From an uncultured Acetobacteraceae bacterium (GTDB taxonomy: Bacteria; Pseudomonadota; Alphaproteobacteria; Acetobacterales; Acetobacteraceae): DNA of 64,000 nt. Each line of letters opens with the position of its first letter. The first letter of the stretch is position 1. The notes below the pieces were generated by a model. It saw only the letters and a program-made list of their open reading frames with translations, had not been told where the DNA came from and searched no databases. The stretch is from NCBI GenBank assembly GCA_903895595.1, contig CAITUP010000095.1, forward strand, positions 1 through 64,000. Reading direction: 5' to 3'. Positions 18,083 to 26,363 of the stretch are shown here, one piece after another. Made by a program: the position numbers and the translations under genes.

Positions 18083-19021
18083 ATGAAAAAGACCACATTG
18101 TTCCGGCAACTGATCGAGGCCGAGGAAATCCTGGTGCAGCCCGGCGTCTACGACGGCTTCAGTGCTCGCCTCTTGCAACAAATGGGTTTCAAATCCGGAA
18201 GCATCTCCGGCGCCGGCCTGTCGGAAACCACGCTCGGCTGGGCCGACGTAGGCATCCTCAGCTACGAGGCGAACGTGTCGCGGTCCCGCGACATCGCCGC
18301 CTGCGTCGATATTCCGTTAAGCGCCGACGCCGACACCGGCTACGGCAATGCGGTGAACGTCTTCTTCACCGTCCGCGGGTTCGAGGCCGCGGGCGTGGAC
18401 GGCATCATGCTGGAGGATCAGGTTTCCCCGAAACGCTGCGGCCATATGGACGGCAAGGAAGTCATCTCCGCCGAGGAAGGTGTCGAGAAAATCCGCGCCG
18501 CCGTCGAAGCGAAACGCGACCCGGATTTCATCATCAAGGCGCGCACCGACGCCACCGCGACGCACGGGATCAAGGAGGCGATCCGCCGCCTGAACCTATA
18601 CGCCGAAGCCGGCGCCGACCTGCTGTTCGCCGACGCGATCCTGACGCGGGAGGATATCGCGCTGGTGGCGAAGGAAGTGTCCAAGCCGCTGTCGGTGAAC
18701 ATGGGCTTCGGCATCCGAGCGCGCCCGACCACGCCGCTGATCTGCGCGCGGGAATTGCAGGACCTCGGTGTGGCGGTGGCGTCATACCCCCGCCTGATGA
18801 CCAGCGCCGCGATCATGGGCATGCGCAACGCCTTGGGCGTTCTGCGCCAGTCCATCGAGGAAGGCCGCGTGATCGAACGCCCGGAATTCGCGGTGTCGTT
18901 CGCGGAAATCAACGATCTGATGGGGTTGGGAACGATCCGCGAGCTGGAACAGAAATTCCTCACCAAGGATCAACTGTCGTCGAAATACGGTTCGGCCGGC
19001 AAAGCGGCGTCGGAGCACTGA
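18083..19021 (+). CDS. Isocitrate lyase/PEP mutase-family C-C lyase
   Basis: A 312-residue (beta/alpha)8 enzyme of the ICL/PEPM superfamily. Seen are QPGVYDGFSARLLQQMGF, the Mg-binding DADTGYGN and GIMLEDQVSPKRCGH, where the KRCGH cysteine is the catalytic acid of true lyases (methylisocitrate, isocitrate, 2,3-dimethylmalate lyase) and is absent in PEP mutases. Later IIKARTDATATHGIKEAI and VNMGFGIRARPTTPL fit the family. It should cleave a substituted malate or isocitrate into two oxo/carboxylic products. ATG 18083 has AAGG-type sequence upstream. The divergent LeuCD-like pair is the obvious supplier of its substrate. Confidence 0.85.
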   Translation: MKKTTLFRQLIEAEEILVQPGVYDGFSARLLQQMGFKSGSISGAGLSETTLGWADVGILSYEANVSRSRDIAACVDIPLSADADTGYGNAVNVFFTVRGFEAAGVDGIMLEDQVSPKRCGHMDGKEVISAEEGVEKIRAAVEAKRDPDFIIKARTDATATHGIKEAIRRLNLYAEAGADLLFADAILTREDIALVAKEVSKPLSVNMGFGIRARPTTPLICARELQDLGVAVASYPRLMTSAAIMGMRNALGVLRQSIEEGRVIERPEFAVSFAEINDLMGLGTIRELEQKFLTKDQLSSKYGSAGKAASEH

Positions 19022-19167
19022 TCCCCGTTCGGTAAGTTGCCCCGCCGTGCACAGGACTGCTGGAACCACGCGCATGGCAACCTCTACACAGGCGAATATT
19101 GCCCTCCCGTTGAACCGATGTGCTACCAATGCCTCATGCCCAGCGACGCCCCGGCAGGAGATCCGCG

Positions 19168-19392
19168 ATGAGCAACCTCCAACGCATTACGATCGACCCT
19201 GCCCAATGTGGTGGTCGTCCCTGCCTGCGCGGCCTTCGCATCCGGGTCACGGACGTGCTCGATCTGCTCGCGGCCGGCGCCAGTAACGATGAAATTCTCG
19301 CGGACTATCCTCTGCTCGAAGCGGGAGACATCGCGGCATCTCTGGAATACGCGGCACGGCAAGCCGACCATCCGGTCTTGCGCGTCGCCTGA
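19168..19392 (+). CDS. DUF433 protein, putative antitoxin
   Basis: A 74-residue DUF433 protein. ITIDPAQCGGRPCLRGLRIRVTDVLDLLAAGAS is followed by the helix-turn-helix-like NDEILADYPLLEAGDI. These proteins are found directly before DUF5615 PIN-like genes and are thought to be the antitoxin and autorepressor. AGGAG lies 7 bases before the ATG at 19168. Its stop (TGA) shares one base with the next ATG, so the pair is translationally coupled. Confidence 0.85.
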   Translation: MSNLQRITIDPAQCGGRPCLRGLRIRVTDVLDLLAAGASNDEILADYPLLEAGDIAASLEYAARQADHPVLRVA

Positions 19393-19670
19393 TGCGTTTC
19401 CTCATCGACGCCCAACTGCCGCCGGCTCTCGCGCGGTGGCTTGTGGCGGAGGGTCATGAGGCGGACATGTCGGCGATCGTCACCAAAGACGAGGATTTTG
19501 CCCAGCGCAAGGCGATGTCCAGAGGCGGCCCCACGATCGTATGGATTAGGTCGCCGAACACGCGGCGCGCCACCCTCTTGGCATGGTTCGCAACGGCGCT
19601 ACCCGACATTCTCGTCGCGCTTCAACGGGGCGAAACGCTGATTGAGGTCGTCCAAACGCGCGGCGGTTAA
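19392..19670 (+). CDS. DUF5615 PIN-like protein, internally shortened putative toxin
   Basis: A 92-residue PIN-like (Mut7-C/DUF5615) protein, the usual partner of DUF433. It starts MRFLIDAQLPPALARWL and has the conserved IVTKDEDFAQR block, with a normal C-terminus. Family members usually have some 20-25 more residues between GHEA and IVTKDEDF, including an acidic helix (pattern DxEIW) that gives one active-site carboxylate. Here the text runs GHEADMSAIVTKDEDF without that segment. The reading frame is intact, so it may be a crippled nuclease kept with its antitoxin. Confidence 0.78.
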   Translation: MRFLIDAQLPPALARWLVAEGHEADMSAIVTKDEDFAQRKAMSRGGPTIVWIRSPNTRRATLLAWFATALPDILVALQRGETLIEVVQTRGG

Positions 19671-19720
19671 GCGAAAAACCCGCTACTCCCCACACCGCCT
19701 TTCCGCCACCTGTCCCCCGC

Positions 19721-20890
19721 ATGACGCCCCCCTCCGCCACCACCCGCCTCATCGCCATGCTCGCGCTCGGCGTTTTCGCCGGCACGCTGCAAACCCGCAT
19801 CACCGATCCCATTGTCGCCGTCCTCGCCCAGGATTTCGGCGCCACCACCGCCCGGGTCGCCCTGATCGCGAGCGCCTACGCTTTGCCGTTCGCGCTGATC
19901 CAGCCGATCCTCGGCCCGGTCGGCGATGCCATGGGCAAGCGGCGAGTCATCACGGTCGCGCTGTCGGTCCTGACGATCATGCTGATCGCCTCCGCCTTCG
20001 TCCCGAACCTCGACTCGCTGCTGGTAGTCCGAGCGCTCGCCGGATTGGCGGCTGGGGGGGTGATGCCGCTGACGATCGCCATGGTCGGCGACGCGGTGCC
20101 GGTGCAGGGGCGGCAGGTTGCCCTGTCCCGCCTGCTGGCCGTCGTCATCACCGGCCAGATCGCCGGCGGCAGCATGTCCGGCCTGCTGGAGCCTTACCTC
20201 GGCTGGCGCGGCGTCATGCTCGCCGCCAGCGTTCTGCCAGCCATCGCGGTCGCCGGCTTGATCCTGGGCGGCCGCGCCCTCCCGTCGGAGCCGCACGCCC
20301 GCTTCGACCCGATCCAAGCGATCCAACGCTACCGCCAGATCATGCGCATGCCGGCGGCGCGCGTGCTGTATATTTCCGTCGCCATAGAGGGCGGCTGCAT
20401 CTTCGGTGTCTTCCCCTATTTCGCCCCGATGCTGCGCGACAGCGGCCTGGGCTCGACCGCCGAGGCCGGCATGACCGTCGCCGCGTTCGGGGTCGGAGGC
20501 CTGATCTACGCCGCGATCGCCAAACCCCTGCTGCATCGCATCGGTCCGGAGAGGCTGGTGCAGCTGGGCGGTGGGCTGTGCCTTGTGGCGCAGATCGGTT
20601 TCGCGCTCGCCCCCTCCGCCTGGGCGTTCATGGCGGCCGGCCTGCTGCTCGGGACCGGGATGTACATGATCCATAACTTCATCCAGACCCGGGTGACGGA
20701 ACTGGCGCCGCACGCCCGAGGATCGGCGGTGGCGCTGCACGCGTTCCATTTCTATGGCGGCCAGACGATCGGGCCGGTGGTGATCGGGTTGATGCTGCGG
20801 CGTTTGGGGGAAATGCCGGCCATGGCACTCTCCGGCTTGGCATTGCTGGCGCTGGCGTTTTGGCTGGGGCGGCTGGCGCGTGGGGGGTGA
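19721..20890 (+). CDS. MFS transporter
   Basis: A 389-residue major facilitator with about 12 hydrophobic helices. The loop 2-3 signature reads GPVGDAMGKRRVI (near residue 67) and helices 4-5 show RALAGLAAGGVMPLTIAMVGD, typical of drug:proton antiporter-like exporters. The substrate is unknown. ATG 19721 follows a short untranslated stretch after the toxin-antitoxin pair, with no clear ribosome site. It sits before the unknown two-gene operon but shows no functional link to it. Confidence 0.82.
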   Translation: MTPPSATTRLIAMLALGVFAGTLQTRITDPIVAVLAQDFGATTARVALIASAYALPFALIQPILGPVGDAMGKRRVITVALSVLTIMLIASAFVPNLDSLLVVRALAGLAAGGVMPLTIAMVGDAVPVQGRQVALSRLLAVVITGQIAGGSMSGLLEPYLGWRGVMLAASVLPAIAVAGLILGGRALPSEPHARFDPIQAIQRYRQIMRMPAARVLYISVAIEGGCIFGVFPYFAPMLRDSGLGSTAEAGMTVAAFGVGGLIYAAIAKPLLHRIGPERLVQLGGGLCLVAQIGFALAPSAWAFMAAGLLLGTGMYMIHNFIQTRVTELAPHARGSAVALHAFHFYGGQTIGPVVIGLMLRRLGEMPAMALSGLALLALAFWLGRLARGG

Positions 20891-20946
20891 CGCGGGGCAG
20901 GGCGCGAAGTAGTGTCCCCGAACGTTACACCGGGGTGTCGCTTTTC

Positions 20947-21867
20947 ATGCGTTTCGCCGACCCGTCTTTGCAGAACGATCTGGAGGCTTGGCGGCGACAG
21001 TCCGACCACCGGGAACGCGCGACCGCGGATAATGTCGTGTTCGAGGAGCGGGTTGGGGATAGCAGGCGGGTATGGTTCGAGAACTTCGCCCGGGACGGCC
21101 GCTACCCCGGCGAAGTACGCCGCTCGGTCATCCAATACGTGCGTGACCATATGGAGATCCAGGCCGGGGTCCCGCATACATTCGCGGCCAATCTGGAACC
21201 CGCGATCCTCAGTCCGGCGGGATTGGAACCCACCCAGTGGATCGTGCGGCTCGAATCCCTGAAACGTATTTTCGCCCAGTGGGCCGTGCTATCCGGCCAG
21301 GAATCATCCTTGGAACGGTTGCAGGCTGCCAAGGACGCCAACGACACGCCGGTCTTGAACAAATTCTGCGAGATTTGGAACGACAGTGTCGTCCGCGACT
21401 TTCGGCCGGCCTTCGCCGCGTGGCGAGGCGAGTTGGAAACCGAACTCGAAGCCGACGATTGGCCGGACCGCCTGCGCGACCGCCTCGGGCTGGAGCATTA
21501 CAACTGCGTCGATGGCCCGGTCCCGGTCGCGCTGATGATGTACCAGGTCAAGGATGTCGTCGCACCCGCCGGTGCCGGCACAGCGTTCACCGCGCCCACC
21601 GTCCTTGACAGCCAGCCCGGCCCGTACTTCTTTCCGGCACCACGAAACGTCCCATATGGGCGGGTGATGTCGCTGATCGCGGACGACGACGATTTGCTGG
21701 CGGAGATGCTCCATGTCAGGATACCTTACCGTCCCGAGCACATCGCCAAGCTCGGCTATATCGCTCGGCCGTCCGCGGGCCACGACCTTAAGGAGTTGCG
21801 CAATCATCATTTGCTGGCCTTGCAGGTCGCGACGTCACGCGAGGATTTCGGCGAGGATATCCCGTAG
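20947..21867 (+). CDS. Hypothetical protein, first gene of an unrecognised pair
   Basis: A 306-residue soluble protein that I do not recognise. It begins MRFADPSLQNDLEAWRRQ and is rich in Trp, Arg and acidic residues, with no signal peptide or membrane helix. Candidate structured blocks are VWFENFARDGRYPGEVRRSV and a C-terminal part with an acidic run (LIADDDDLLAEML) followed by RIPYRPEHIAKLGYIARPSAGHD. ATG 20947 is the first ATG; in-frame GTGs at 20914 and 20935 are alternatives. Its TAG is followed without any gap by the ATG of the TPR protein, so the two products are probably made together and may form a complex. Confidence 0.6.
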   Translation: MRFADPSLQNDLEAWRRQSDHRERATADNVVFEERVGDSRRVWFENFARDGRYPGEVRRSVIQYVRDHMEIQAGVPHTFAANLEPAILSPAGLEPTQWIVRLESLKRIFAQWAVLSGQESSLERLQAAKDANDTPVLNKFCEIWNDSVVRDFRPAFAAWRGELETELEADDWPDRLRDRLGLEHYNCVDGPVPVALMMYQVKDVVAPAGAGTAFTAPTVLDSQPGPYFFPAPRNVPYGRVMSLIADDDDLLAEMLHVRIPYRPEHIAKLGYIARPSAGHDLKELRNHHLLALQVATSREDFGEDIP

Positions 21868-24000
21868 ATGTCGATGACCGCGTCCTTCCAGGATCGGCCG
21901 CACCATCCGTGGCTGGAGGCGTTCCTGCGCGCGCCGGTCGCGGAGTTCGGCGATCTGCTGGCTGGTTTCGCGCGCATTCCCCCTTACGAACGGGCCGATG
22001 CGCCCGATGCCGCGCGCATGCTGTTCGGACCGCTGGATGCTGACGACCCGGCGAGGCGCGCGCTGGGACCGGCGATCCTCGGCTGGTTGGAACAGCGCCG
22101 TCGCCAAGCGCCCCCGCTCGGGCTGCCAGGCCTGCAAAGCTGGGTGCGAGAGGTCTGCGAGGCATTCGAGATCGTCGCGTTTCTGGGCGTCGCCGACGCG
22201 GCGGCCGAGTTGCGGCGGCGGGTGATCTGGACCGATTGGACGTCGGACTTCGTGTTGGCGCCGTCGCGCGATGCGCGGGCGGAATTCTGGCGCATGCTGG
22301 CGCTGACTCAGCCGCTGCTGGAGCCGGCCGAGGGATCCTTGGCACCGATTTGGATGGATATTTGCCGGCAGGCCGGAGGTGCTTTACCGCAGCGCTATCT
22401 GAACATCGGGCTGCTCGGGTTGCGGCGCCTGCCCGGCGCCGGGACGGGGTCCGAGGAACCGTTCATGGCCGGATTGGCGCAGTGGGCGATGGAGCGGAAC
22501 CCGTCGGACGCCGCATTCAAAGGGGAATGGCTTGCGTTGAAGCCGTTTTATCCGCGCACTCCGGCGCGCTGGCGGGAGTTGGTTTGGCGGTTGTTGAATA
22601 CCAAGGAATTTCAAGACCGGGACATTAAGCCTCCCGCTTGGTGGGCGTGCGACGCGGAGATAGCGCCGATTGGAGCTCCTCATTTTTCCATTCGGGGAGC
22701 GGCCCTACGTTCTCCGGGACCGCGAGATTGCGACGGCGTAATCGAGGAATTGTCCAAATCCTGGACCGCAGTTGAACCGCAAGTCGATAGATTGATGGAG
22801 TCACATAGGCGTTTCCTGAAAGGCACCGGCGATGGGCAATTCTTTGTCAGGGCCATACACAGTCTCGGCACCGCCCTGATCGAAACGCCAGCCGACCACC
22901 CGCAAGCTCGTGCCCGCAAAGCGCAAGCCTTGGCGCTGGAGGGGCTCGAGTGGGAACCTTACAACCGTCACCTCTGGTCCCTTTGGCGCGACGCGCTGGT
23001 GGCCGAGGGTGCGCTGGACGCCGCCGAGCAGGTCGGCTGGGAAGCCATCCGCCGCGACCCGGACCACGTCGACGCCCGCAACCAGCTCGCCACGCTGCTG
23101 GCCGGCACGCGCGGCCGTCCGGCAGAGGCTGAGGCTCTGCTCCGCGACACCATCGCCGCCTTCCCGCGGGACCCCGTCGCCCGCACCCAACTCGCCGAAC
23201 TGCTGATCGCGGCGGATCGGATCGAGGACGCCGAAACAACAGTGGCGGACGCCTTTGCCGCGGAGGCGGAGAACGAAGTCACCTATGTGCTGCGGGCACG
23301 GCTGGAATCCCATCGCGGCCACATCCAGGATGCGGAGGCCACGCTGCGCGAGGGACGGAACAGGTTCCCATCGGACACCTATTTACCGAATTATCAACGG
23401 ATGTTGGCCAACGGTGAGCCTTTGCCGCTGAAATCCGCCGCCCACCGCCGGTCCGCGCTGCCCGTTCCGCACGCCGCGCCGTCGCTCATGCTGGCGGACA
23501 CGCTCCCCTTCGCCGAACTCCGCCGCCTGCGCTTCCAGGCGACGCACGGGCACGAGCAAACCGCGCTTGAACGGGTGCGGGCCATCCTCGCCGACAACCG
23601 CACCTTCGCCTACGCCCAACTCCTCGCTGCCCGGCACGGCCTGTGGCACCCCGACCCCAACACCCTCCCCAGCTTCGCCGTCGCCTTCGAGCAAGCCCTG
23701 CGCGACGAAGACCGAGCGAAACTGGACGATCTGGCGCAACGCCAGCCCCGCCTGCATGCCCTGACACTCGTCGCCCGCGCGTTGCTCGGCGACACCCAGG
23801 CCGCAAACTTGGTGCACGCGCTGTCCGCCGGCCCCGAAGACAAGAATGAGGCCCGCGCGGTCACCTACATCCGCCATGTCCTGCGCCCGCTACTGCAATC
23901 CGCGCCGGCCCCGAGCGTGTTTCAGGACAACGCCCCGTTCATCCTGGAACGTCTGCGGGACGCGATCGAAAGCACCTTCGGCGATCGCCTCGCAGCTTAG
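21868..24000 (+). CDS. Large TPR-containing hypothetical protein, second gene of the pair
   Basis: A 710-residue soluble protein. Residues 1 to about 330 are an unrecognised, Trp-rich helical domain (for example VIWTDWTSDFVLAP, PAWWACDAEIAPIG). Residues about 340-520 contain TPR-like helices spaced 34 residues (EPYNRHLWSLWRDALVAEG, PDHVDARNQLATLLAG, PVARTQLAELLIAADR). The C-terminal 190 residues again read as helical repeats. TPRs normally bind partner proteins. There is no catalytic motif, transmembrane helix or secretion signal. A local fall in GC around 22670-22860 marks the domain junction. Start by ATG directly after the preceding stop. Confidence 0.65.
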   Translation: MSMTASFQDRPHHPWLEAFLRAPVAEFGDLLAGFARIPPYERADAPDAARMLFGPLDADDPARRALGPAILGWLEQRRRQAPPLGLPGLQSWVREVCEAFEIVAFLGVADAAAELRRRVIWTDWTSDFVLAPSRDARAEFWRMLALTQPLLEPAEGSLAPIWMDICRQAGGALPQRYLNIGLLGLRRLPGAGTGSEEPFMAGLAQWAMERNPSDAAFKGEWLALKPFYPRTPARWRELVWRLLNTKEFQDRDIKPPAWWACDAEIAPIGAPHFSIRGAALRSPGPRDCDGVIEELSKSWTAVEPQVDRLMESHRRFLKGTGDGQFFVRAIHSLGTALIETPADHPQARARKAQALALEGLEWEPYNRHLWSLWRDALVAEGALDAAEQVGWEAIRRDPDHVDARNQLATLLAGTRGRPAEAEALLRDTIAAFPRDPVARTQLAELLIAADRIEDAETTVADAFAAEAENEVTYVLRARLESHRGHIQDAEATLREGRNRFPSDTYLPNYQRMLANGEPLPLKSAAHRRSALPVPHAAPSLMLADTLPFAELRRLRFQATHGHEQTALERVRAILADNRTFAYAQLLAARHGLWHPDPNTLPSFAVAFEQALRDEDRAKLDDLAQRQPRLHALTLVARALLGDTQAANLVHALSAGPEDKNEARAVTYIRHVLRPLLQSAPAPSVFQDNAPFILERLRDAIESTFGDRLAA

Positions 24001-24012
24001 GAAACCGAATCC

Positions 24013-25395
24013 ATGGAACACACCGGCGCCAACCCCCACACAAGGGGCGTAGCCAACTTCGTCTCCAACCTGCGCTACGAAGCCATCCCGGACGACGTTC
24101 GCGCCCGCATCAAACTCCTGATCCTCGACTCCTTCGGCTGCGCGCTCTACGGCGCCGACCTGCCATGGAGCCGCATTCTCATCGACACCCTCTCCCGCCT
24201 CGACACCAGCAACGCCATCGGCGTCTGGGGCACGGGCCGCAAACTCTCTGCCCCGCACGCCGCGCTGGCCAACGGCACCCTCGTGCAAAGTTTCGAGCTC
24301 GACGACGTCCACCGCCAGGGCGTCCTCCACGTCGGCGCCGTCACACTGCCGGCGTTGTGCGCCGTCGCCGAACTGAACCCCGGCATGACCGGCAAGGAAT
24401 TTCTCACCGCTGCCGTCGCCGGCTACGAGATCGGCCCGCGCGTCGGCATCTGCATGGGGCAGGAGCACATCGGCCAAGGCTGGCACTCCGGTGCCACGCT
24501 CGGCGTTTTCTCGTCCGCGGCCGGCGCGGCGAGAGGCCTGAAACTAACCCCCGAGCAAACCGTCCACGCGTTGGGCATCGCCGGCACCCAATCCGCCGGT
24601 CTGATGGCAGCGCAGTACGGCGCGATGGTGAAACGCATGCACGCCGGCCGCTCCTCGCAATCCGGCCTATACGGTGCCCTTCTGGCGGCGAATGGCTTCA
24701 CCGGGATTCAGGACGTGTTCGAAAGCCCCTATGGCGGATTCTGCTCCACTTTCTCCCGCTCCACCGACCGCTTCAACCTGGACGAACTCACCGCCGGTCT
24801 GGGCGAAAGATTCGAAACCACCAGAATATCTTTGAAAATGTATTCTTGCGTCGGATCGAACCACACGACGCTGGACTCCATCCGCGAAATGCAGGCCCGC
24901 CACCCCTTCGGCGCCGCCGACGTGGACCGCATCATCGTCTACGGATCGCAGGTCACGGTCGATCACTGCGGCTGGAAATACATCCCCAACGGCGTGACCG
25001 GCGCACAGCTTAATCTGCCCTACTGCGTCGCGACGCTGCTGCTGGAAAATGAGGTCTTCGTCGATCAGTTCGCCGAATCCGTCCTCGACGACCCGCGCCG
25101 CATCGCGCTGGCGGACCAGGTCACCGTCCTGCACGACCCCGCCATTACCGCCCGAGGCTCCCGCTTCCGCCACGCCGTCCGCGTGGAAGTCTACCTGAAA
25201 GACGGCACCCGCCTGGACGAACAACGCGACGCCCCGCGCGCCTTCGCCTCCGATAACGAAATCGTGCAGAAATTCCGCAATCTCGCCAGCCACCGCGTCG
25301 CCCCGGCCCGCATAGACCGCTTGGTCGACCTCGTGCTCGGCTTGGACACGCTGCCGGATGTCGGAGATCTGATTCGGGAATTGTCGGCGGGGTAA
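24013..25395 (+). CDS. MmgE/PrpD-family protein
   Basis: A 460-residue protein of the MmgE/PrpD family (2-methylcitrate dehydratase, cis-aconitate decarboxylase, iminodisuccinate epimerase). The N-terminus has VANFVSNLRYEAIPDDVRARIKLLILDSFGCALYG, the core has SFELDDVHRQGVLHVGAVTLPAL and GWHSGATLGVFSSAAGAARG, and MVKRMHAGRSSQSGLYGALLA follows near residue 205. The exact reaction cannot be told. A connection with the tricarboxylate-type chemistry of the LeuCD-like and ICL-like genes upstream is possible. It is convergent with the liv operon, and a strong hairpin lies between them. Confidence 0.87.
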   Translation: MEHTGANPHTRGVANFVSNLRYEAIPDDVRARIKLLILDSFGCALYGADLPWSRILIDTLSRLDTSNAIGVWGTGRKLSAPHAALANGTLVQSFELDDVHRQGVLHVGAVTLPALCAVAELNPGMTGKEFLTAAVAGYEIGPRVGICMGQEHIGQGWHSGATLGVFSSAAGAARGLKLTPEQTVHALGIAGTQSAGLMAAQYGAMVKRMHAGRSSQSGLYGALLAANGFTGIQDVFESPYGGFCSTFSRSTDRFNLDELTAGLGERFETTRISLKMYSCVGSNHTTLDSIREMQARHPFGAADVDRIIVYGSQVTVDHCGWKYIPNGVTGAQLNLPYCVATLLLENEVFVDQFAESVLDDPRRIALADQVTVLHDPAITARGSRFRHAVRVEVYLKDGTRLDEQRDAPRAFASDNEIVQKFRNLASHRVAPARIDRLVDLVLGLDTLPDVGDLIRELSAG

Positions 25396-25420
25396 AACAG
25401 GGGCCGGCGCTGCCGGCCCC
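25396..25420 (-). terminator. Intrinsic terminator of the liv operon
   Basis: A perfect 9-bp stem (GGGGCCGGC / GCCGGCCCC, arms 25400-25408 and 25412-25420) with a 3-base loop. Read on the minus strand it is followed by GTTTTA, so it should end transcripts of the liv operon. It lies between the convergent stops of the MmgE/PrpD and livM genes and may also block reading in the other direction. Confidence 0.75.
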
Positions 25421-25429
25421 CAGCCGAAA

Positions 25430-26362
25430 TCAGAGCTTCAGCTTCAGAAAATTCCCGATTTCCCCGATGATTCCGCGCCGGAAGGCCAGCACGCAGAACA
25501 TGAAGATCACGCCCTGGGTCACGGTCACCCAAGCGCCGAACTGCGCCAAATAGTTTTCCATCGACACCATAACCACGGACCCCATCACCGGCCCGAACAC
25601 CGTCCCCAACCCGCCCAACAGCGTGGTCAGCACGATTTCGCCCGAGGTGGAAGAATTCACGTCCGTCAGCGTCGCGATGCCGAAAACCAGCGCCTTGGTG
25701 CCGCCGGCGATGCCGGTCAGCGACGTGGACAGCATGAACGCGATCAGCTTGTAGTCGTCGGTGCGGTAGCCCAGCGACGTCGTGCGCGGCTCATTCTCCC
25801 GGATGCCTTTCAGCACCTGCCCGAAGGGGGAGTGAATGATGCGGTGGATCAGCAGGAAGCCGCCGAGGAACACGCAGGCCACCAGAGCATACATCGTCAT
25901 GTCGTTGGACAGGTCGATGAAGCCGAACAGATGCCCGCGGGGCACCTGCTGGATGCCGTCCTCGCCGCCGGTGAACGGCGCTTCCAGGCAGAAGAAGTAG
26001 ACCATCTGCGCCAGCGCCAGCGTGATCATGGCGAAGTAGATGCCCGACCGCCGGATCGCCAGATACCCCAGGCACAGCCCCAGCACGCCGCCGGTCACAC
26101 CGCCCAGCAGGATCGCGATGGACGCGTCCAGATGCCAAACCTTCATCGTCCAGGCGGTGACGTAGCCGCCCATGCCGAAGAACGCGGCATGGCCGAACGA
26201 CAGCAGGCCGACATAGCCGATCATCAGGTTGAACGCGCAGGCGAACAGCGCCATGCACAGCACCCGCATCAGGAACACGGGGTAGACGACGAAGGGGCAG
26301 ACGATAATCAGCGCCAGCATCGCCAGGAAGGCGATCAGTTGAGGGCGGGAAAATCCAAACAT
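25430..26362 (-). CDS. livM: Branched-chain amino-acid-type ABC transporter permease (LivM)
   Basis: A 310-residue inner-membrane permease with about 9 helices. It carries the LivM signature region LMIGYVGLLSFGHAAFFGMGGYV near residue 45 and the cytoplasmic coupling loop with GIRENEPRTTSLGYRTDDYKLIAF near residue 195. It forms the channel with LivH. It is the last gene of the operon, one base after the LivH stop. Substrates of such systems range from branched-chain amino acids to urea, amides and aromatic acids. Confidence 0.9.
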   Translation of the reverse strand: MFGFSRPQLIAFLAMLALIIVCPFVVYPVFLMRVLCMALFACAFNLMIGYVGLLSFGHAAFFGMGGYVTAWTMKVWHLDASIAILLGGVTGGVLGLCLGYLAIRRSGIYFAMITLALAQMVYFFCLEAPFTGGEDGIQQVPRGHLFGFIDLSNDMTMYALVACVFLGGFLLIHRIIHSPFGQVLKGIRENEPRTTSLGYRTDDYKLIAFMLSTSLTGIAGGTKALVFGIATLTDVNSSTSGEIVLTTLLGGLGTVFGPVMGSVVMVSMENYLAQFGAWVTVTQGVIFMFCVLAFRRGIIGEIGNFLKLKL

Positions 26363-26363
26363 T

